A DNA stretch of 64,000 bases from an uncultured Fibrobacter sp. (GTDB taxonomy: Bacteria; Fibrobacterota; Fibrobacteria; Fibrobacterales; Fibrobacteraceae), in NCBI GenBank assembly GCA_946186895.1, contig CAMHOW010000008.1:1-64000 (forward strand). Reading direction: 5' to 3'. Shown here in pieces: positions 58,447-64,000 of this stretch. Numbering within the stretch: position 1 is the first letter of the stretch; every line of letters starts with the position of its first letter. The translations under genes and the position numbers were made by a program. The notes beneath the pieces are model-generated. The model made no database searches and had not been told where the DNA came from. It saw nothing but the letters and a program-made list of their open reading frames with translations.

Positions 58447-58482
58447 TAAAAGACCTCCCCTGCGGGAGGTCCTTTTTTATTT
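58447..58482. terminator. Terminator hairpin between ferredoxin and the GH9 gene
   Basis: aaaagacctcccctgcgggaggtcctttttt between convergent genes. Confidence 0.75.
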
Positions 58483-58501
58483 CTTAAGAACCTAAGTCCG
58501 A

Positions 58502-61500
58502 TTACTTGATACGGCGGTAGCCCATGGAAACTCTCTTTTCCTTGTTCTGCTTCTTCACCGTACCAGCGCGATGCTTCTTGTTAGCCGTCGGGGCTATAGC
58601 CACTTCCTTCGTGTGGAAGATGAACTTCGCCACATAAGGCCCAGTACCAATGGCCCTGCCATTTTTAGCCGTCGGGTCGCCATTATGGGGCAGCCATTCC
58701 AGCTTCAAGTGGATCGTTCCATCGGCAGACAGCTTGTCTATTCCAATATCATCCAGATCGAACTCGTATTCCGTCTGGTTCACATGGGCTCCGATGTTGG
58801 TGTAGATATCCAGCGAGAACGCGATATGAGCCTTCCACGCAAAGTTATCCAACGAATCCTTCTGGAGTAAGATCGGCATTTCTACATCGATATTGAACAC
58901 GGGGCCACCATGCTTGTACGCCGCTGTATCGTAAGAAATCATGGAGCCATACGGGCTGAGCTTCTGCTTGCCGTTTGCGATAAGGGTTTCCTCGGAACCG
59001 TTCAGCACGCTCAAGCGGAAATCCTCGTCCTTTGACGGCAAGTTGCCTGCATACAGGTCGTCGCCCTTAGCGCTGGTGCTCACACCTTCGGCCATCTTCA
59101 CCTTGAACCGGACATCTTCGATTTCACCCACCACAGGTACCCAGGGGCTTTCATCGCCAGGCAGCAAGTCCGCCTTGTCCTTCGTGATAGAATTGATCTT
59201 TGTGGGCAGGCGCAGAGAGTCACCGATATGCACATGGTTGTCGGCATCTTCTTCGCGGAAAGAGAATGTCCAGTACATCACGTCAAGATACTTGTCCAGC
59301 TTGGTGTCTGCCGGCTGGTAGTACGACTTCAGACCTTCGTGGAACCTTTCCAAGAACTGACCCTTATCGTTACCCGAGCTGGCCAGAGGTTCCGAGAGTT
59401 CCACACGCAGGGCGTAGGTGCTACCATACTTGCTGAGCCTTGCCGCCGTAAGTACCGGCGGGCAATCGTCGTTCAGAGTATAGCTCTTGTCGAAGAAGCC
59501 GCCCTCTTCGCCCTTGCGAGGCATCACGGAGCCCTTTCCGTTACGGCTACCAACCGTCTTCTTCAGGTACACACCTTCAGGAATCTTGATGCGGATGGCG
59601 GTATGGGTTTCCTGAATCGTGTCATGACCCGTAGTATCAATCACGTAATTCCAGATCGTATCGTTCTTCACCGCATTGATGGTCTTGTCCTTATAGCTGC
59701 ACGCATATTTTACCGTATCGCCAGTCACGGGGTCAATGACAGCAGCCTCCACCATGGTATGGGTGGTCGTATCTTCCACCAGTGTTGTCTGGTTACACCA
59801 CACCGTATCCTGGCCAACTACTTCCTTATAGGAAATCTGCTTCACTTCCATCGAGGAGTCCGTCTTGGCCAAAATAGGCTTCACGACAGCCTCGCCCTGG
59901 ATGGTATCGAGAGACCAGTCCTTCGTATCCTTGAACGCCCTGTATATTTCAGGAGAACCCCAGTAAATGTCGAAGCTATCCAACATATCCTTCTGGCGCA
60001 GCAAGGAGGCGAATTCCATATAGATTTCTTCGGGCTGGCCATCGCCCATCTTGTCGCTGATACGGGCAAAGGTAATGGGCACAGGACGCACAGATTCCGT
60101 CACCGTCACAGGGCCATTACAATTGCTCAGGCTATTCATTCCCAAATCGGACACACCGAAATCAGAAAGAATTTCAGCCTTCTGACCAGGTTTGAATATC
60201 TGGCCATTCGTATTGCCTTCTATAACATAGAGCCAGCTACGTCCGTTGTCCGACGTGGTGGCGCTCACCACAGAGATTCCCGTCTGCGGGACCTCTGCCG
60301 TACCGTCGGTAACCCGCAAGGGCCAGGCGGTATAAGAGGCAAGCATCACGGGTTCCGTGAAGATAATCTTCAGAGTATCCTGGGCATACTGGTGATTTTC
60401 GTTTTCCAGAATGGTCACACCCTTGAGCGTCGGGGCAATGCCGTCCTTGATGGGAGCCTTTTCCGTAGTAACAACGCCCTTCTCTGTTATGTAGAAGGTC
60501 ACCGTACCGGCAGGGGCACCCGTCTGCGGGATCTGGCCAGCGTTCGGCGTAAACACGGCCTCGGCTCCGTTGACGCTAGCGGGCTTCAGCAGGACCGTCA
60601 TAGGCTTGGTAGTGGTCGTGGAGTCATACTCAAAGAGGGCACTATCCAAAGTCACACCGTTACCGAATGTGCTACCGCTGAAGGTTGCCACAATCTTGTC
60701 GCCCTTGGCATCGCAATCAGAATCCTGAACAATGACATCCTGGGGAACAGGGTGCGTCGGATCAGCGAAGAAGTACTGAGACACCACATCTTCTTCATCC
60801 TCGGCATCGATATAGGTGATAGTGATCTCGTCGCCACCAAAGAAGGACACCTTGGGAAGCTTTGCATCCTTTTCGGCGATGGCGGTAATGAGATCGCTCT
60901 TAAATTCACCCGTAGTCTCGTTCACACGGTTAAGCGTCAAAGTATCTGTGACTCCGGTTCTGGAGTTTTCAACCAGAACCTTGATGGTCTTGTTGGAGCG
61001 GTTATCCTTGTCCTTGACCACCACATAGAACTTCAAGGAGCCATCCGTAGCGGCAGGGCTAGAAACAGAGGTGCCATCTTCCTTGATGAGCGTCAAGATA
61101 CCGGCCGTACGGTCACCCTTGCTGAACTGCACATAGTAACTGCGGTTTACAAAGGCACAGCCACCGTTCTCCTGGCATTCGTCACATTCCGGATCGGGGC
61201 CCGCAAAGACGGTAACGTCAATCTTGTTGGTACCGATACTCATCTTAGCCGGAATGTTCAAGTCGTACCGCTGGGTTTCTTTGTTAAACACTGCCGCAGT
61301 CTTGAGCTGATCCTTGGTAAGAGCCACACCGTTCACCCAGATAGCGGTAACATAGCCACCTTCCGAAATAGAGACCTCGCCCGTCAGGTACATGGTGCTC
61401 TTGGTGGAGTCAATCTGGATATAAGAACCGTTGGAAACGTTGAACGGCGGGTCATAAGAAAGGGTCATTTCGTAGTTGGCACGCTTGGTGGTCATTTCCT

Positions 61501-64000
61501 TGTAAGAAGGACTGTAACCCCAAACGAATTCGTCCTTGCGGTAAACAGCCAAGTAAGGATCCACAGGAGCCATATCATCGTCTCCGAAATCCTTATCCAG
61601 CATGGGCATTCCCTCGTAGTCCACACGCTCTGAAGGAGACGCTCCCTGAACATGGGGGCTCCAGGTCCAGTCACCACTGTCCTTGGAGAAACGCTTCTGC
61701 GGAGTCGAACGCAAAGGTTCGCAAACCGTAGAACCCGGCTGGTGCATTCCCTTAGAGAACCCAAGGTCTATACGCATGCGTGAAGAAGACTTGATGGTGG
61801 TACTGCCCAAGGGAGCGGGGAAATACCAGTCATACTTTCCGGTAGCCGGATCGTAGGTGTCCTCCAGCTTGACCGCCTGGGATCCACGCAACAGTCCACG
61901 AATTTCAGAATCGTTTTCGCAAGGCTTGTTGAAGCCAGCCTCGTCATACGCCTGGCAGATATCGCTGTCGATCATCAGGGCGCATTCTGCAAGCTCCGCT
62001 TCCGTAGCCGTCAGATAAAGTCTAAGGGTCAAGCTGTCGAAGGCCCTGTTCTCGCGGTTGAAAAGGTTCAGGTTCAAGAAGTCCATATCGCCAAACACGT
62101 ACTGGTAGGCACGGACCTCGAACTTGTACTGGGTCACCGGAGTGGTAAAGCTCAGAGGCAGGCCCTTCAGGTTCACGGCCTGACGTACACCATTACTTTC
62201 CACCACAAAGTAGTAGGTGGTCTTTTCCTTGAGGCCGCCAATCTTTACATAGTGGAAGTTAGTGGGAATGCCGCTCACGTCGGCGTTGCCGTCACCCGTA
62301 TTCCAATGCATCTTGTCGTAGGTGGTAAGGACCGTATCCCAATACATCTTGGATTCGTACTGGCCATTAGGCGTAAACCACATGATCTCGGCACTGTCGG
62401 CAGAGACGTTACAGACCTTCACGTTCTGGATATCGGCTGCAGGAGGTTCACTGGCCAGCGTCGTGAAGTTGTAGGGCGTAAGAGTAGAATCCACCAACCA
62501 GCGGGTCGAATAGCGTTCGCTGCGGGCGTTGATGGCCACCACCTTGAAGTAATAGGTAGTACCGTTCTTCAAGCCCTTCATGTGGATGGTATGCTTGACA
62601 CCCGGAACGGTGTCCACAGCCATGCTGGAGTACGGGCCCGTTTCCTTGTCACTATAGAGAATCATGGCCTGGCCACGGACATCCTGGTTGATATTCACGA
62701 TAGCAGAATCATAACCCACGTAACGGATTTCCACATCCACTTTGGACGGTGCTCGGTTGCGGTCTTCTTCATGAACCGCCAAGGCACCGGCAGCAAGGAA
62801 CATGGCCGTAGCGTCAATACAGGTTTCAGAAAGGTGATAGTCTTCCCAGCTCAAGGTGCTCGGGACCCAATCGTTTGCACCATTCGAACTAGGAGTCACG
62901 CCGCCGAACAAGGCGCCAACAGGGGGATTATAAACATAGGCCGCACCGGGCATGTTCTTGCCTTCAGGATTTGCCGCACGATGGTGCGGGTGGGCGTCGT
63001 TCTTGTCACCAACACCTAGCAAGAAGGAAACATCCCAGGGGTTCACACCAAGCATATAGTTCAGCTGATTAATACCCAACTGTTTCATCTCAGTAGAATG
63101 CCAATTCTGGACACCCTTCTGCGGGAGCTTCACGCCTTCCAAGTCCTTGGTTACATCAGCGTAGGCAAACACTTCAAAAATGTTGCCCGCCTGGTAACGG
63201 TTGTAAATCCAGGTCTGGTCCGTCTGCATATTGTACCAGATTTCATCGTAAGAAAGGTTATTGGGGTTGAACAGGCCCGGAAGGGAAATGGGGTTGCTTC
63301 CGGAACCAGACAGAACACTCAGGTTCGTAGCCAGCAAGTAAGCCACATTCTCAGCGTATTTCAAGCGGGTCTTGTCGTCGATGCCGTACTTGAGGCCCGT
63401 CTCGGTATCCCTCAAGAGCAGCTTGTAGAAACCATAAAGGGTGTAGGTATAGGCATTGGCCCAGCTGGTGTTCTTGCTGGACTTTCTCATGCCGTCACGG
63501 TTCCACGCCATCCAACCACCGTTAAAGAAGCCGGTGGTGCCTTCCTGCTCGACTCCGATGGTCTTGTCTTCCACGGCATCGTTCAAGTAAGACATATCCG
63601 GACTTGCCGGATTGTAGGTCGCATAGTGCAGTGCGATAGCGGCAAGGGCCAGGTCGTCATGAGACTCATTGTTGCCGTTGTAAGCGGGGCTAGACCAGCC
63701 ATCGGCCACCTTGTTGTACACATAGGGCTTTCCACCGTCGTAGGTACCCGGTCCAAGAGACTTTTCCTTCAACTTCAGGTTCTTGGCAAAGTCGTACATT
63801 TTCTTGGCCACCATAAGGCAGCTGTCCGCAAAAGCCTTGTTATAAACGGCATAATCCTTGGAAAGAATGGCAAGGCCCGCCGCAATCTGACCAGAAATGT
63901 TGGAACCCAGTTCACCCAGGCGGATATCACGTTCATGGGGGCCACCACGACCGACAACGCTGGTCGGCAGGGCATCCTGGTTTTCGGGCCTACCCCACCA
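58502..64000 (-). CDS. Giant GH9 endoglucanase with FN3-like and further C-terminal domains (5' end outside window)
   Basis: Frame open to window edge; NYMLGVNPWDVSFLLGVGDKNDAHPHHRAANPEGK GH9 signature; FN3-like VEIRYVGYDSAIVNI. Confidence 0.88.
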   Translation of the reverse strand, partial: WWGRPENQDALPTSVVGRGGPHERDIRLGELGSNISGQIAAGLAILSKDYAVYNKAFADSCLMVAKKMYDFAKNLKLKEKSLGPGTYDGGKPYVYNKVADGWSSPAYNGNNESHDDLALAAIALHYATYNPASPDMSYLNDAVEDKTIGVEQEGTTGFFNGGWMAWNRDGMRKSSKNTSWANAYTYTLYGFYKLLLRDTETGLKYGIDDKTRLKYAENVAYLLATNLSVLSGSGSNPISLPGLFNPNNLSYDEIWYNMQTDQTWIYNRYQAGNIFEVFAYADVTKDLEGVKLPQKGVQNWHSTEMKQLGINQLNYMLGVNPWDVSFLLGVGDKNDAHPHHRAANPEGKNMPGAAYVYNPPVGALFGGVTPSSNGANDWVPSTLSWEDYHLSETCIDATAMFLAAGALAVHEEDRNRAPSKVDVEIRYVGYDSAIVNINQDVRGQAMILYSDKETGPYSSMAVDTVPGVKHTIHMKGLKNGTTYYFKVVAINARSERYSTRWLVDSTLTPYNFTTLASEPPAADIQNVKVCNVSADSAEIMWFTPNGQYESKMYWDTVLTTYDKMHWNTGDGNADVSGIPTNFHYVKIGGLKEKTTYYFVVESNGVRQAVNLKGLPLSFTTPVTQYKFEVRAYQYVFGDMDFLNLNLFNRENRAFDSLTLRLYLTATEAELAECALMIDSDICQAYDEAGFNKPCENDSEIRGLLRGSQAVKLEDTYDPATGKYDWYFPAPLGSTTIKSSSRMRIDLGFSKGMHQPGSTVCEPLRSTPQKRFSKDSGDWTWSPHVQGASPSERVDYEGMPMLDKDFGDDDMAPVDPYLAVYRKDEFVWGYSPSYKEMTTKRANYEMTLSYDPPFNVSNGSYIQIDSTKSTMYLTGEVSISEGGYVTAIWVNGVALTKDQLKTAAVFNKETQRYDLNIPAKMSIGTNKIDVTVFAGPDPECDECQENGGCAFVNRSYYVQFSKGDRTAGILTLIKEDGTSVSSPAATDGSLKFYVVVKDKDNRSNKTIKVLVENSRTGVTDTLTLNRVNETTGEFKSDLITAIAEKDAKLPKVSFFGGDEITITYIDAEDEEDVVSQYFFADPTHPVPQDVIVQDSDCDAKGDKIVATFSGSTFGNGVTLDSALFEYDSTTTTKPMTVLLKPASVNGAEAVFTPNAGQIPQTGAPAGTVTFYITEKGVVTTEKAPIKDGIAPTLKGVTILENENHQYAQDTLKIIFTEPVMLASYTAWPLRVTDGTAEVPQTGISVVSATTSDNGRSWLYVIEGNTNGQIFKPGQKAEILSDFGVSDLGMNSLSNCNGPVTVTESVRPVPITFARISDKMGDGQPEEIYMEFASLLRQKDMLDSFDIYWGSPEIYRAFKDTKDWSLDTIQGEAVVKPILAKTDSSMEVKQISYKEVVGQDTVWCNQTTLVEDTTTHTMVEAAVIDPVTGDTVKYACSYKDKTINAVKNDTIWNYVIDTTGHDTIQETHTAIRIKIPEGVYLKKTVGSRNGKGSVMPRKGEEGGFFDKSYTLNDDCPPVLTAARLSKYGSTYALRVELSEPLASSGNDKGQFLERFHEGLKSYYQPADTKLDKYLDVMYWTFSFREEDADNHVHIGDSLRLPTKINSITKDKADLLPGDESPWVPVVGEIEDVRFKVKMAEGVSTSAKGDDLYAGNLPSKDEDFRLSVLNGSEETLIANGKQKLSPYGSMISYDTAAYKHGGPVFNIDVEMPILLQKDSLDNFAWKAHIAFSLDIYTNIGAHVNQTEYEFDLDDIGIDKLSADGTIHLKLEWLPHNGDPTAKNGRAIGTGPYVAKFIFHTKEVAIAPTANKKHRAGTVKKQNKEKRVSMGYRRIK

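Overview
The 64 kb window looks like a chromosomal segment of a fibrolytic Fibrobacter-like bacterium. That lineage call is an inference from poly-Ser linkers, GH5/GH9 cellulases with CBM11-like modules and T9SS-like C-termini; no marker gene was searched. Housekeeping genes I recognise: serC (partial), psd, trmO, prfA-prmC, a sigma-70 factor, an mrp/DUF971 pair, azlCD, mltG, uvrB, gpmI, argD-argB and a ferredoxin. They surround a large minus-strand block (about 19.5-36.7 kb) of secreted polysaccharide-degradation proteins. A second GH gene (52.3-55.2 kb) and a truncated giant GH9 gene (58.5 kb to the window edge) lie further right. The most unusual signal is a set of period-7 (heptameric) DNA arrays, often organised as inverted arms around GC-rich mini-hairpins. 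Two distant copies (about 1.2 kb and 51.3 kb, opposite orientation) share a 32-nt core that differs at 2 positions. Other heptamer arrays abut the uvrB start codon, lie in-frame inside uvrB, lie twice in-frame inside a patatin-like gene, and form a palindrome near 12.8 kb. Other items worth follow-up: a 2064-aa secreted protein with an unassigned N-terminal domain, three copies of a 4-Cys Trp-rich module and 14 InlB-like repeats; a tandem pair of degenerate PilT-like ATPases; an EndoIII-type FeS motif in an otherwise unrecognised protein; and a repeated terminator cassette. No tRNA, rRNA, CRISPR array or transposase gene was recognised.
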